Assembly (NCBI GenBank): GCA_001660395.1
Contig: LXWE01000013.1
Location: 1-64,000 of the forward strand
Direction of reading: 5' to 3'
Origin: Alteromonadaceae bacterium XY-R5
GTDB lineage: Bacteria; Pseudomonadota; Gammaproteobacteria; Enterobacterales; Alteromonadaceae
DNA length: 64,000 bases
Under the pieces are notes generated by a model. That model saw only the letters and a program-made list of their open reading frames with translations. It was not told the origin of the DNA and did not search any database. Below are positions 49,460 to 58,178 of this stretch, one piece after another. The position numbers and the translations under genes are program-made. Position 1 is the stretch's first letter; every line of letters begins with the position of its first letter.

Positions 49460-49487
49460 AAAAGGCGACTAAAGTCGCCTTTTTTAA
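49457..49487. terminator. Bidirectional terminator between the binding protein and fdx
   Basis: AAAAAAGGCGACT and AGTCGCCTTTTTT arms with a short loop. It also ends the isc operon on the minus strand. Confidence 0.9.
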
Positions 49488-49505
49488 TGTTATCTGAGCC
49501 CGAAA

Positions 49506-49844
49506 TTAGTGCCCTTCGCTAACCTGGTTCACGGTATATTTTGGAATTTCCACCACCAGATCTTCATCCTTAATCACTGCCTGGCAACCCAGACGTGATT
49601 CGGGCTCGAGGCCCCAGGCCTTATCCAGCATATCGTCTTCCAGCTCATCACTTTCATCCAGCGAATCAAAGCCTTCACGCACGATAATGTGACATGTGGT
49701 GCAGGCACAAGACTTCTCGCAGGCATGTTCGATATCAATCCCGTTCTTTAACGCCACGTCCAGTACTGTCGTACCAGACTCTGCTTCTAAAACGGCACCA
49801 TCTGGACACAATTCGTCGTGGGGTAAAAAGATAACTTGTGGCAT
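49506..49844 (-). CDS. fdx: ISC-system [2Fe-2S] ferredoxin
   Basis: A 112-residue electron carrier for iron-sulfur cluster assembly. Cluster ligands are the cysteines in EHACEKSCACTTCHII and LGCQAVI (residues about 42-87). The frame extends upstream, but MPQVIFLPHDELCPDG at 49844 is the family start. Last gene of the isc operon, overlapping nothing and 28 bases from hscA. The accessory gene iscX, which often follows, is absent here. Confidence 0.96.
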   Translation of the reverse strand: MPQVIFLPHDELCPDGAVLEAESGTTVLDVALKNGIDIEHACEKSCACTTCHIIVREGFDSLDESDELEDDMLDKAWGLEPESRLGCQAVIKDEDLVVEIPKYTVNQVSEGH

Positions 49845-49872
49845 ACAAAAGGCTCCTCGTCTTTGCCTACGA

Positions 49873-51741
49873 TTATAATTTATCGACTGACTGTCCAGCC
49901 AGTGCCTGTTTAATGGCGGCATCCATTCTGCGTGAAGCAAAATCGGCGCTAGCAGCATCAGCAGCACTTATCGCCTGCTTAATGGCATCTATATCTGTGC
50001 CATTCGCTATTTCGAGTAAATGGCCCAAGGCAGACAGAATTGTCTCCTGCTCATCTGCCGATAACAGGGATTTCGCATCGGCTTGAAATGCCACCATCAG
50101 CGTTTCATGTACCCGTGCGGCTTCTACCTGCTGCTCTTTGAGCATACGCAAGGCCATATCTTCTTTGGCATGCTGCATCGATGCTTTGAGCATCTCGGTA
50201 ATTTGAGACTCGTCAAGACCGTAAGACGGCTTAACCTGAATCTCAGCCTGAACGCCGCTGGATTTTTCCATCGCTGTTACATTCAGCAAGCCATCTGCAT
50301 CAACCTGAAACGTCACGCGGATATGCGCAGCGCCCGCCACCATAGGCGGAATGCCTGTTAGAGTAAATTTCGCCAACGAACGACAATCGTCTACCAGTTC
50401 ACGCTCACCCTGTAACACGTGGATCATCATGGCCGTTTGACCATCTTTGAATGTGGTAAATTCCTGCGCTTTCGCCACAGGAATGGTAGTGTTACGTGAA
50501 ATAACTTTCTCTACCAGACCACCCATGGTTTCCAAACCCAGAGACAATGGCAATACATCCAGCAGCAACATTTCTGCATCTGGCTTATTGCCGACAAGAA
50601 TGTCTGCCTGTTGTGCTGCACCGATGGCGACAACCTTATCCGGATCAATGGATGTCAGTGGCTGACGCTGGAAAAACTCGCCCACTTGTTCGCGTACATA
50701 AGGAACTCGAGTTGAACCACCGACCATCACAACTTCTAACACATCGTCTTTTTCAACATCTGCATCTTTAAGCGCGCGACGACAGGCGCGCAGGGTCTGT
50801 TTAACCAGATCGGCAATCAGGGTTTCAAAATCTGTACGAGTGACAACAACTTCATGTGTCTGTGCCTGATCATCCGTAAACACGACCTGAATTTCATCTT
50901 GTGTGCTTAACTGTTCTTTCGCGAATTTAGCCTGATCCAGCAAAACTCGATGCAAACGCATCGACAGATCATTGGTTAATCCACTTCTCTCACGTAAATG
51001 AGTTACCAGTTTGTGATCGAAATCATCGCCGCCTAACGCTGAATCACCGCCAGTCGCTAATACTTCAAAAATGCCGCGCGCTAATCGCAAAATAGAAATA
51101 TCGAAGGTACCACCACCTAAATCGTATACAGCGATCACACCTTCCTGGCCAGAATCCAGACCGTAAGCAATAGCAGCCGCAGTGGGTTCGTTCAGCAAAC
51201 GCAGCACTTTGAGCCCGGCTAATTGCGCAGCATCTTTCGTCCCCTGACGCTGCGCATCTTCGAAATACGCTGGCACGGTAATTACCGCGCCCTGCAGTTC
51301 ATCGCCCAGGCTGGCTTCTGCTCGTTGCTTTAATGCTGTCAGGATCTCCGCCGAAACCTGAACAGGATTCACCTGCCCACCAGTCACATTCAAATGCGGA
51401 GAAAAAGGCTTTTCAGGATCAAACTGATAAGGCAAATTCGGATAAGCCGCCTGAATATCCGCAATACTGCGGCCTAAAAAGCGCTTCACGGACACGATTG
51501 TATTCGCGGGGTCATCACTTGCCCCGGCCAGTGCATCCTGTCCAACATCAATGCCTGAATCTTTATAAGCCACCACTGATGGTAATAATTCGCGTCCCAG
51601 CTCATCCGCCAGACATTCTGCCTGGCCACTTCTGACAGTGGCGACGAGCGAGTTAGTGGTACCAAGATCAATGCCTACCGCAAGCTTTCGCTGATGCGGT
51701 GCGGCGCTTTGTCCTGGTTCTGCAATTTGAAGTAATGCCAT
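49873..51741 (-). CDS. hscA: Fe-S protein assembly chaperone HscA
   Basis: A 622-residue Hsp70-class ATPase that works on IscU with HscB. The ATP-binding domain has [29 protein letters not shown] and [14 protein letters not shown]. The substrate-binding domain follows (residues about 390-505). It recognises the LPPVK motif of IscU, which is present in this operon's IscU. Located between hscB and fdx with short spacers. Confidence 0.97.
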   Translation of the reverse strand: MALLQIAEPGQSAAPHQRKLAVGIDLGTTNSLVATVRSGQAECLADELGRELLPSVVAYKDSGIDVGQDALAGASDDPANTIVSVKRFLGRSIADIQAAYPNLPYQFDPEKPFSPHLNVTGGQVNPVQVSAEILTALKQRAEASLGDELQGAVITVPAYFEDAQRQGTKDAAQLAGLKVLRLLNEPTAAAIAYGLDSGQEGVIAVYDLGGGTFDISILRLARGIFEVLATGGDSALGGDDFDHKLVTHLRERSGLTNDLSMRLHRVLLDQAKFAKEQLSTQDEIQVVFTDDQAQTHEVVVTRTDFETLIADLVKQTLRACRRALKDADVEKDDVLEVVMVGGSTRVPYVREQVGEFFQRQPLTSIDPDKVVAIGAAQQADILVGNKPDAEMLLLDVLPLSLGLETMGGLVEKVISRNTTIPVAKAQEFTTFKDGQTAMMIHVLQGERELVDDCRSLAKFTLTGIPPMVAGAAHIRVTFQVDADGLLNVTAMEKSSGVQAEIQVKPSYGLDESQITEMLKASMQHAKEDMALRMLKEQQVEAARVHETLMVAFQADAKSLLSADEQETILSALGHLLEIANGTDIDAIKQAISAADAASADFASRRMDAAIKQALAGQSVDKL

Positions 51742-51761
51742 AGTTGTCTTTCGCTGATTAT

Positions 51762-52292
51762 TTACAGATCGTTGATTGCGTCTTCTTTACTGGCAATCTC
51801 TTCTCGTAACTTATACATAAATTTTAGCTTGCGGATTTCATCTGCACTTTTCTGGTTTGCTTCATCTGAGTGCTGTTCCAACAAACTCTTCAAGGTCTGT
51901 AAATGCTGTTTAATCTGCGCCTGAACTTCGTCGTCCATGTCTTCTAACTGGTCCAGCCCCACTTCATTTACCGGAATATCCTCAAGCTGTTCTCGCCATT
52001 CCATTTGCTGCATCAAAAACGCCATATCCTGCATGGTTTTTTGTTCGTGCTGTAATTCAACACCACGCAACTCTAGCATGTGTTCAGCGCGACGCATGGG
52101 AGATTTGAGCACTTGATAAGCGTCGTTAACCTGAGCATTCTTTTGCACCATCGCCAACTTCTCGGCGTCTCGAGCCGTGGCAAATTTATCCGGATGCGTT
52201 AATTGCTGCAGCGTTTGCCAAGTGGTTGTTAAGGCGGTCTGGTCGAGTTCAAATACAATGGGAAGATTAAAAAGCTCGAAGTAATTCATCAT
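51762..52292 (-). CDS. hscB: Co-chaperone HscB (J-domain)
   Basis: A 176-residue protein that delivers IscU to HscA and stimulates its ATPase. The J-domain includes [10 protein letters not shown] and the HPD motif in [12 protein letters not shown]. The C-terminal helical bundle contains the IscU-binding face. Two adjacent ATG codons can start it. It is 20 bases upstream of hscA. Confidence 0.95.
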   Translation of the reverse strand: MMNYFELFNLPIVFELDQTALTTTWQTLQQLTHPDKFATARDAEKLAMVQKNAQVNDAYQVLKSPMRRAEHMLELRGVELQHEQKTMQDMAFLMQQMEWREQLEDIPVNEVGLDQLEDMDDEVQAQIKQHLQTLKSLLEQHSDEANQKSADEIRKLKFMYKLREEIASKEDAINDL

Positions 52293-52396
52293 AGTTACTG
52301 TGTGTACGACCTGAACTTGGGAAGATATCTGGCTACGCTGTAAAAAACCAAGCCATGCCAGACAGAAAAGCCGCAGGGAGGGCTGCGGCTTGCTCG

Positions 52397-52720
52397 TTAG
52401 ACGGTGAAACTCTCACCACAGCCGCATTCGCCGGCTGCGTTCGGGTTGTTAAACTTAAACCCTTCGTTCAAACCTTCTTTAAAAAAGTCCAACTGAGTTC
52501 CGTCGAGGTATACCAGACTCTTGCCATCAATAATGATGTTCACACCATTATTTTCGAACATTTCGTCATCCTCATTAAGTTCGTCGACGAACTCCAGAAC
52601 ATAAGCCAAACCGGAACATCCAGTGGTTTTTACCCCCAGGCGCAAACCAATCCCTTTCCCCCGATTGGCCAAAAAAGATTTTGCACGCTTTGCGGCAGCG
52701 TCTGTTACCGTAATAGCCAC
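52397..52720 (-). CDS. iscA: Iron-sulfur assembly protein IscA
   Basis: A 107-residue A-type scaffold or carrier. The three conserved cysteines are in TTGCSGLAY and ECGCGESF. Translation starts at GTG. Between iscU and hscB with short gaps, the standard isc order. Confidence 0.96.
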   Translation of the reverse strand: MAITVTDAAAKRAKSFLANRGKGIGLRLGVKTTGCSGLAYVLEFVDELNEDDEMFENNGVNIIIDGKSLVYLDGTQLDFFKEGLNEGFKFNNPNAAGECGCGESFTV

Positions 52721-52741
52721 TCAATGCCCCCTTTATATTGC

Positions 52742-53125
52742 TTAGTTAGAATGCTTGCTCTTGTAATCTTCTACTGCTGCTTTAATGGCGTCTTCAGCCA
52801 GAATAGAGCAGTGAATCTTAACCGGTGGCAAGGCTAACTCTTCAGCAATGTCGGTATTTTTAATCTGTACTGCTTCGTCCAACGTCTTCCCTTTTACCCA
52901 TTCGGTGACCAGAGAGCTGGACGCAATGGCAGAACCACAACCATAAGTTTTGAACTTAGCATCTTCGATAATGCCGTTTTCACCTACTTTCAGTTGTAAC
53001 TTCATCACGTCACCACATGCAGGTGCGCCTACCATACCAGTCGCTACGCTAGGATCGTTTTTATCAAACGCACCAACGTTGCGCGGGTTTTCATAATGAT
53101 CGATTAACTTGTCACTGTAAGCCAT
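52742..53125 (-). CDS. iscU: Iron-sulfur cluster scaffold IscU
   Basis: A 127-residue scaffold on which [2Fe-2S] clusters are built. Ligands C37 and D39 (GAPACGDVM), C63 (YGCGSA) and C106 (KIHCSIL) are all present, as is the HscA recognition motif LPPVK at 99-103. A hairpin lies in the 77-base gap to iscS. Confidence 0.98.
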   Translation of the reverse strand: MAYSDKLIDHYENPRNVGAFDKNDPSVATGMVGAPACGDVMKLQLKVGENGIIEDAKFKTYGCGSAIASSSLVTEWVKGKTLDEAVQIKNTDIAEELALPPVKIHCSILAEDAIKAAVEDYKSKHSN

Positions 53126-53144
53126 ATGGTTTACCTCTTTGTTT

Positions 53145-53160
53145 CGGGAAACCGGTTCCC
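53145..53160 (-). repeat. Hairpin in the iscS-iscU gap
   Basis: GGGAA-ACCGG-TTCCC, five-base perfect arms with a GC-rich centre, in the transcribed spacer between iscS and iscU. It may affect mRNA processing or stability. Confidence 0.5.
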
Positions 53161-53202
53161 AAACCTGCTAATAAAGTCTGTTTTAATTTGTGTCAGAACA
53201 GC

Positions 53203-54426
53203 TTAGTGGTGAACCCACTCAACACTGTTCAAATCAATGCCATCTTTAAACATTTCCCATAAAGGCGACATTTCACGTAATTTCTCAATTGCATTACGCA
53301 TCACGCTAACAACGTGATCAACTTCTGCTTCGGTAGTAAAACGGCCAATAGTGAAGCGGATAGAGCTATGGGCTAATTCATCATTTAAGCCCAGCGCACG
53401 CAGTACATAAGACGGCTCTAAGCTAGCGGATGTACAAGCTGAACCAGACGATACCGCCATATCTTTAAGCGCCATAATCAGTGATTCACCTTCAACATAA
53501 GCGAAGCTAACATTCAGGTTTTGTACGATACGCTGGTCCATATCGCCGTTTACAAACACTTCTTCAATGCCTTTCAGGCCATCCCACAGACGATTACGCA
53601 ACGTCAGAATACGCTCGTTTTCAGTCGCCATTTCTTCTTTGGCAATACGACATGCTTCACCGAAACCAACGATTTGGTGAGTGGGTAAGGTACCTGAACG
53701 CATACCACGCTCATGACCACCACCGTGCATCTGAGCTTCCAGACGGATACGCGGCTTACGACGTACATACAGCGCACCGATACCTTTAGGGCCATACATT
53801 TTGTGTGCAGAAATCGACAACAGGTCAACTTTCAGCTCATCCATATCGATGGCTACTTTACCCACACTCTGGGCACCATCCACATGGAAAATAATCTTAC
53901 GTGCGCGGCATAATTCACCGATAGCAGCGATATCCTGGATCACGCCAATTTCGTTATTCACGTGCATGATGCTGACCAGCACGGTATCGTCACGCATAGC
54001 CGCTTCCAGCTTGGCCAAATCGATCAGGCCATTTGCCTGTGGCTCAAGATAGGTCACTTCGAAGCCTTCGCGCTCTAATTGACGACAAGTATCCAACACC
54101 GCTTTATGTTCGGTTTTACAGGTAATAATGTGCTTACCCTTTTTGCTATAAAAGTGGGCTGCACCTTTAATCGCCAGGTTATCTGACTCTGTTGCACCTG
54201 AGGTAAAAACGATTTCGCGTGGATCAGCATTGATCAATTCGGCTACCTGATTGCGGGCAATATCTACCGCTTCTTCGGCCTGCCAGCCAAAGCGGTGAGA
54301 ACGCGACGCTGGATTACCGAAATTGCCATCTGCCGTCAGGCACTGCATCATCTTTTCGGCTACACGAGGATCAACAGGTGTTGTTGATGCATAATCCAGG
54401 TAAATAGGTAACTTAATTTCGCTCAT
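53203..54426 (-). CDS. iscS: Cysteine desulfurase IscS
   Basis: A 407-residue pyridoxal-phosphate enzyme that takes sulfur from cysteine for clusters and tRNA thiolation. The PLP lysine is K209 in [12 protein letters not shown]. The catalytic cysteine (about residue 331) is in [29 protein letters not shown] begins the fold. Second gene of the operon, 12 bases after iscR. Its substrate cysteine is the end product of the pathway whose first enzyme, CysE, is encoded nearby. Confidence 0.98.
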   Translation of the reverse strand: MSEIKLPIYLDYASTTPVDPRVAEKMMQCLTADGNFGNPASRSHRFGWQAEEAVDIARNQVAELINADPREIVFTSGATESDNLAIKGAAHFYSKKGKHIITCKTEHKAVLDTCRQLEREGFEVTYLEPQANGLIDLAKLEAAMRDDTVLVSIMHVNNEIGVIQDIAAIGELCRARKIIFHVDGAQSVGKVAIDMDELKVDLLSISAHKMYGPKGIGALYVRRKPRIRLEAQMHGGGHERGMRSGTLPTHQIVGFGEACRIAKEEMATENERILTLRNRLWDGLKGIEEVFVNGDMDQRIVQNLNVSFAYVEGESLIMALKDMAVSSGSACTSASLEPSYVLRALGLNDELAHSSIRFTIGRFTTEAEVDHVVSVMRNAIEKLREMSPLWEMFKDGIDLNSVEWVHH

Positions 54427-54438
54427 TCTTTACTCCGC

Positions 54439-54927
54439 TTACGCCCGTAAACTGATATCAATTTCGTTTACGGCAATATTATTTAGGTGTTTTGTCTTAT
54501 CCTGACGGCCGGCAACTTCCAATACGTCGCGCTGCTCCATCAGTTCACCCAGAGAAATGTCATTTAGGAACACCTGAATACGTTCGCTCAGGTCCTGCCA
54601 AAGACTATGTGTCAGGCAACGCTCACCGCCCTGACAATCGCCATGTCCGGCACAACGCGTGGCATCGACAGATTCATCAACCGCACGAATCACTTCGCCT
54701 ACTGCGATCTCTCTGGCATCTCGACCCAATTTATAGCCGCCACCCGGGCCTCTTACGCTGGTTACCAGCTCTTCCCGGCGCAAACGTGCAAACAATTGCT
54801 CTAGGTAAGACAATGAAATTTCCTGACGCTCGGAAATGTCAGCCAAAGGCACTGGACCGCGCCTGGAGTGCAGAGCAACGTCCAACATAGCTGTAACAGC
54901 GTAGCGGCCTTTAGATGTTAATTTCAT
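54439..54927 (-). CDS. iscR: Fe-S cluster-sensing regulator IscR
   Basis: A 162-residue Rrf2-family regulator. With its [2Fe-2S] cluster it represses the isc operon. The winged helix is in residues 1-65 ([20 protein letters not shown]). Cluster ligands C92, C98, C104 and H107 are in [16 protein letters not shown], at the same positions as in E. coli. The frame extends upstream to 54984, but [11 protein letters not shown] at 54927 is the family start. Two adjacent binding sites for it lie in the promoter region. Confidence 0.97.
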   Translation of the reverse strand: MKLTSKGRYAVTAMLDVALHSRRGPVPLADISERQEISLSYLEQLFARLRREELVTSVRGPGGGYKLGRDAREIAVGEVIRAVDESVDATRCAGHGDCQGGERCLTHSLWQDLSERIQVFLNDISLGELMEQRDVLEVAGRQDKTKHLNNIAVNEIDISLRA

Positions 54928-54963
54928 AGTAACCACCTTAATAGAAGATGGTGCGATCCTGCC

Positions 54964-54988
54964 ATATCCTACTAAAACAGTCAAGTAA
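54964..54988 (-). promoter_or_regulatory. Second IscR type 1 site, overlapping the -35 of the isc promoter
   Basis: A 25-base site with the GACT...AGT core, matching the type 1 consensus at about 22 positions. It contains TTGACT as a probable -35; CAGGAT 17 bases downstream (54951-54956 region) is the best -10. Confidence 0.75.
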
Positions 54989-55013
54989 ATACCCGACTAA
55001 AACAGTCAGGTAT
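54989..55013 (-). promoter_or_regulatory. First IscR type 1 site of the isc promoter
   Basis: Reading the minus strand, ATACCTGACT, then GTTTT, then AGTCGGGTAT. By eye all 25 positions fit the type 1 consensus known from E. coli. It abuts the second site with no gap. Confidence 0.85.
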
Positions 55014-55018
55014 TATTG

Positions 55019-55834
55019 TCAGATTTTAGGATCAAATGACTCGCTGTGAGTAACGGGATTCGCTGGTTCATCGAAGCTATCCAGCTCTAATGTGGGTAAG
55101 GCATCACCACACACATTGCCACCCATTTTACGGATCTCTTTGCACATCTCTTCGATCTTGGTGTCCATTAAGTGAACATGATCCAACATTCTGCCGATGG
55201 CATTCGCCACAGGATCCGGGTTATCTTCCGAGACGGCATAGGCGTCAAAGCCAAATTTGCGCGCGATTCTATCACGATGAGAATCTTTGTCGCGGACTTT
55301 TTCCCGATTATCCGGATCGCTTTTTTGCACCACGATCCGCCCAGGGATCCCAACAACCGTGGCATTTTCAGGTACATCTTTAACGACCACTGAATTGGAA
55401 CCAACTTTAGCGCCGGCGGCAATGGTGATAGGCCCGAGGACTTTAGCCCCTGCACCTATTACCACATTATCTTCCAGGGTTGGATGACGTTTGCCCGCAT
55501 TCCAGCTGGTGCCGCCAAGCGTGACACCATGATAAAGGGTGACATCATCACCAATTTCAGCGGTTTCACCTATTACTACGCCCATACCATGGTCAATAAA
55601 AAAGCGACGCCCAAGTTTGGCTCCAGGGTGAATCTCAATGCCTGTTAACCAGCGGGAAAAGGAAGAAAGAGAACGTGCCAACCATTTCCAGTTATTCGCC
55701 CATAATTTGTGGCTTAATCTGTGGATCCAAATGGCATGAAGGCCCGGGTAGTTTGTCAGCACTTCAAAGGTAGTGCGCGCAGCGGGATCCCGGTGAAATA
55801 CGCTTTGTATATCTTCTTTGACACGTTCAAACAT
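55019..55834 (-). CDS. cysE: Serine O-acetyltransferase CysE
   Basis: A 271-residue enzyme that makes O-acetylserine, the committed step to cysteine. Hexapeptide repeats build the left-handed helix (residues about 60-180), with [20 protein letters not shown] and the catalytic H in [15 protein letters not shown]. The C-terminal tail extends about 80 residues beyond the helix. Located between trmJ and the isc promoter. Confidence 0.95.
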   Translation of the reverse strand: MFERVKEDIQSVFHRDPAARTTFEVLTNYPGLHAIWIHRLSHKLWANNWKWLARSLSSFSRWLTGIEIHPGAKLGRRFFIDHGMGVVIGETAEIGDDVTLYHGVTLGGTSWNAGKRHPTLEDNVVIGAGAKVLGPITIAAGAKVGSNSVVVKDVPENATVVGIPGRIVVQKSDPDNREKVRDKDSHRDRIARKFGFDAYAVSEDNPDPVANAIGRMLDHVHLMDTKIEEMCKEIRKMGGNVCGDALPTLELDSFDEPANPVTHSESFDPKI

Positions 55835-55836
55835 AA

Positions 55837-56559
55837 TTAGTCTTTGGAATGTGTAGATTTATCAATGGAGGATAAAATTCCCCGCAGGATATTCAATTCC
55901 TGCACCTCTGGTCGCGCTCGATTAAACAATCGGCGTAATTTGGTCATCACCATACCGGGATGATTGGCAATTATGAAATTCGTTTTCTGCAGGGTTTGTT
56001 CCAGATGACTATAAAAACGTTCCAGATCATCACTTAATGGATACTCTTCCTCCACTTCGGGCACCCGGGTTTTATCCAGATAAGCCACACGAATCTCATA
56101 ACACAAGGTTTGTACTGCTGCTGCCAGATTCAATGAACTGTATTCAGGGTTGGCAGGAATACACACGTGAAAATGACATTGCTGCAGCTCTTCGTTACTT
56201 AGACCGTTATTCTCACGACCAAATACCAATGCAACCGGATAATTAGCGACTTCACTGATAAGCTTCAGACCACATTCGCGCGGCTCAAGCATTGGCCAGG
56301 ACAAAGTACGCGAACGCGCGCTGGTACCAACCACCAAACCACAATCGGCAACCGCCTCTTCCAGCGTACTGACAATGCGGGTATTTGCCAGCACATCACT
56401 TGCTCCTGCTGCCAGCGCACTGGCCTGGCCATCTATTTCACTGGCAGGATCCACCAAAACTAATTGACTCAGGCCCATGGTTTTCATCGCTCTGGCGGTA
56501 GAACCAATGTTGCCTGAATGGGAGGTGTTCACCAGAACAATTCGGATATTTTCCAGCAT
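55837..56559 (-). CDS. trmJ: tRNA (cytidine/uridine-2'-O-)-methyltransferase TrmJ
   Basis: A 240-residue SPOUT methyltransferase acting on position 32 of tRNAs. Motifs are [38 protein letters not shown] and [17 protein letters not shown]. The frame is open upstream to 56688, but [17 protein letters not shown] at 56559 is the normal start. Divergent from suhB, the conserved arrangement, and three bases before cysE. Confidence 0.95.
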   Translation of the reverse strand: MLENIRIVLVNTSHSGNIGSTARAMKTMGLSQLVLVDPASEIDGQASALAAGASDVLANTRIVSTLEEAVADCGLVVGTSARSRTLSWPMLEPRECGLKLISEVANYPVALVFGRENNGLSNEELQQCHFHVCIPANPEYSSLNLAAAVQTLCYEIRVAYLDKTRVPEVEEEYPLSDDLERFYSHLEQTLQKTNFIIANHPGMVMTKLRRLFNRARPEVQELNILRGILSSIDKSTHSKD

Positions 56560-56639
56560 AATCAACAAGACTGTTTTACTAAATTTGGCGCGCATCATAA
56601 CATAAGTTGGCTTTTCGCTAAGGCTTAGGGCCAGAAAGA

Positions 56640-56668
56640 TTGGAATCAGATGAAAGCTCTGGTAGACT
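56640..56668 (+). promoter_or_regulatory. suhB promoter with GC-rich discriminator
   Basis: TTGGAA and TAGACT are 17 bases apart, followed by GCGCGCC. The ATG is about 60 bases downstream. Confidence 0.6.
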
Positions 56669-56727
56669 GCGCGCCGCTTTCGACCCAAGCGGTCATTTTT
56701 TGTTCTTTTATAATTGGTGGTTTAACT

Positions 56728-57510
56728 ATGCATCCTATGCTGAATATTGCGGTGCGCGCTGCGCGCGTGGCTGGTAACGTCATCACTCGTGGTTTTGAGA
56801 ATCGCAGTGAAATCGAAACGCAGGTAAAAGGTCCAAATGATTATGTAACCCGCATCGATAAAGAAGCCGAACAAGCAATTATCAGCAAAATTAAGCAATC
56901 TTACCCTACTCATAGTTTTGTGGGAGAAGAAGGCGGAATCGTTGCTGGCGACGAAGACTTTAAATGGATTATCGATCCACTGGATGGCACCACCAACTTC
57001 ATTCAAGGCATCCCTCACTTTGCCGTTTCCATTGCACTAATGATCAAAGGTCGTCTGGATCAGGCGGTAGTATTTGATCCAATTCGTGGTGAATTGTTTA
57101 CTGCCAGCCGTGGTGCCGGTGCCCAGCTGAATGGTTTCCGCGTTCGCACAAGTGCACGTAAAGACCTGAATGGTTCAGTACTGGCGACAGCCCTGCCGTT
57201 CAAACATAAAGATCGTTTCAGCGACTATATGACCAGCTTCAACAACATTTTTATGCAATGTGGTGATATCCGCCGTGGCGGTTCTGCTGCACTGGATTTG
57301 GCTTACGTTGCTGCTGGCCGTTTCGATGGATACTGGGAAAAAGGCATCAAGCCTTGGGATATCGCAGCGGGTGAACTGCTGGTACGTGAAGCAGGCGGCA
57401 TCGTAAGTGATTTCGTAGGTGGACACGATACGATGAAAAAAGGTGAAATTGTTGCTGGTAACCCGAAAGTTGTGCGCGAATTAGTCAAGCAACTGAAGGT
57501 CACAGAGTAA
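56728..57510 (+). CDS. suhB: Inositol-1-monophosphatase / rRNA transcription factor SuhB
   Basis: A 260-residue Mg-dependent phosphatase that in E. coli also joins the ribosomal antitermination complex. Metal motifs are VGEEGG, DPLDGTTNF and the C-terminal WDIAAGELLVREAGG. The start MHPMLNIAVRAARVAGN at 56728 fits the family; an in-frame upstream ATG is not used. Divergent from trmJ. A terminator follows. Confidence 0.95.
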   Translation: MHPMLNIAVRAARVAGNVITRGFENRSEIETQVKGPNDYVTRIDKEAEQAIISKIKQSYPTHSFVGEEGGIVAGDEDFKWIIDPLDGTTNFIQGIPHFAVSIALMIKGRLDQAVVFDPIRGELFTASRGAGAQLNGFRVRTSARKDLNGSVLATALPFKHKDRFSDYMTSFNNIFMQCGDIRRGGSAALDLAYVAAGRFDGYWEKGIKPWDIAAGELLVREAGGIVSDFVGGHDTMKKGEIVAGNPKVVRELVKQLKVTE

Positions 57511-57525
57511 CCGCCCTCCACTTTG

Positions 57526-57553
57526 AAAAAGCCAGCGTCAAGCTGGCTTTTTT
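57526..57553 (+). terminator. suhB terminator
   Basis: AAAAAGCCAGC and GCTGGCTTTTTT arms around a four-base loop, 15 bases after the suhB stop. Confidence 0.9.
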
Positions 57554-57754
57554 GTATCCTTTATCCATAGTGTTCCCAAAAGGATACAGTAAATATCAGA
57601 AGGGACTTTTGCGACTGTAGCTAAAAGAATACTCTGCCAAAATATATAAATTTTCATTTAAATACAGATAGATACGACAATTTAAATTAACCCAACTAAT
57701 GATTCATTGCGTTAATCAACCGCATCTAAAAACGAGTCTTTACGAGAAGATCGT

Positions 57755-57780
57755 CTGTCTTTCAGCATCAGATAAGACAG
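57755..57780. repeat. Inverted repeat in the opgG control region
   Basis: CTGTCTT and AAGACAG, seven-base perfect arms 12 bases apart, roughly 300 bases before the putative transcription start. Confidence 0.5.
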
Positions 57781-57826
57781 ATTATTCGATCACATCTTAA
57801 TCAGTGTTACCTTTAGGGTACAGATC

Positions 57827-57866
57827 CAAAGGACTGTCGATAAAAAAAGACAGTTAGTTACCTTTG
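57827..57866. repeat. Interrupted inverted repeat in the opgG control region
   Basis: CAAAGG-A-CTGTC on the left and GACAG followed by CCTTTG on the right, about 205-240 bases before the putative start, the usual distance of enhancer sites for sigma-54 activators. Confidence 0.5.
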
Positions 57867-58040
57867 ATAAGCAATCTTCTGTGAGTAACGATGAGCCTTA
57901 TAACAACTCATAAATTGTGTTTTTTCGTATATTTATCAAATAGATAATCAAAAAACTTCGATATTCTTCAGCCTGTATTTATAAACACCATATTAACATA
58001 CAACAGTGTTTTTAAATAGAAACCCCAACATAATTTCACA

Positions 58041-58057
58041 TTGGCACGATGTCTGCT
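58041..58057 (+). promoter_or_regulatory. Putative sigma-54 promoter of opgGH
   Basis: TTGGCACG, then four bases, then CTGCT. GG and GC are separated by 10 bases, as RpoN requires, with one mismatch to the TTGCW element. The predicted start would be about 110 bases before the opgG ATG. Confidence 0.65.
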
Positions 58058-58178
58058 TACCCAGTATTGACACTCTACAAAAATACACTCGTGAACCCAA
58101 TATAAAAACACTAATAAATATGCAATCAGGGTTCCAAATCTACTGCTGTTCCTAGCATTAAAACCAGAGAGGTAGCTT

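Larger units (their letters stand above)
57511..58178. other. Long AT-rich intergenic region before opgG
   Basis: These 668 bases hold no convincing gene. Three inverted repeats are visible: TGTATCCTTT...AAAGGATACA at 57553-57588, CTGTCTT...AAGACAG at 57755-57780 and CAAAGG-N-CTGTC...GACAG...CCTTTG at 57827-57866. GTTACCTTT occurs twice (57806 and 57857). A sigma-54-type promoter lies at 58041-58057. The whole region looks like the control region of opgGH. Confidence 0.6.

Noticed and set aside
49845-49967. A 41-residue hydrophobic N-terminal extension of fdx
   Set aside because: It overlaps the 3' end of hscA and is absent from ferredoxins; the start at 49844 fits the family.
58069-58074. 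A perfect TTGACA upstream of opgG as a sigma-70 -35 box
   Set aside because: No acceptable -10 occurs 15-19 bases downstream; the next TATAAA is about 28 bases away.
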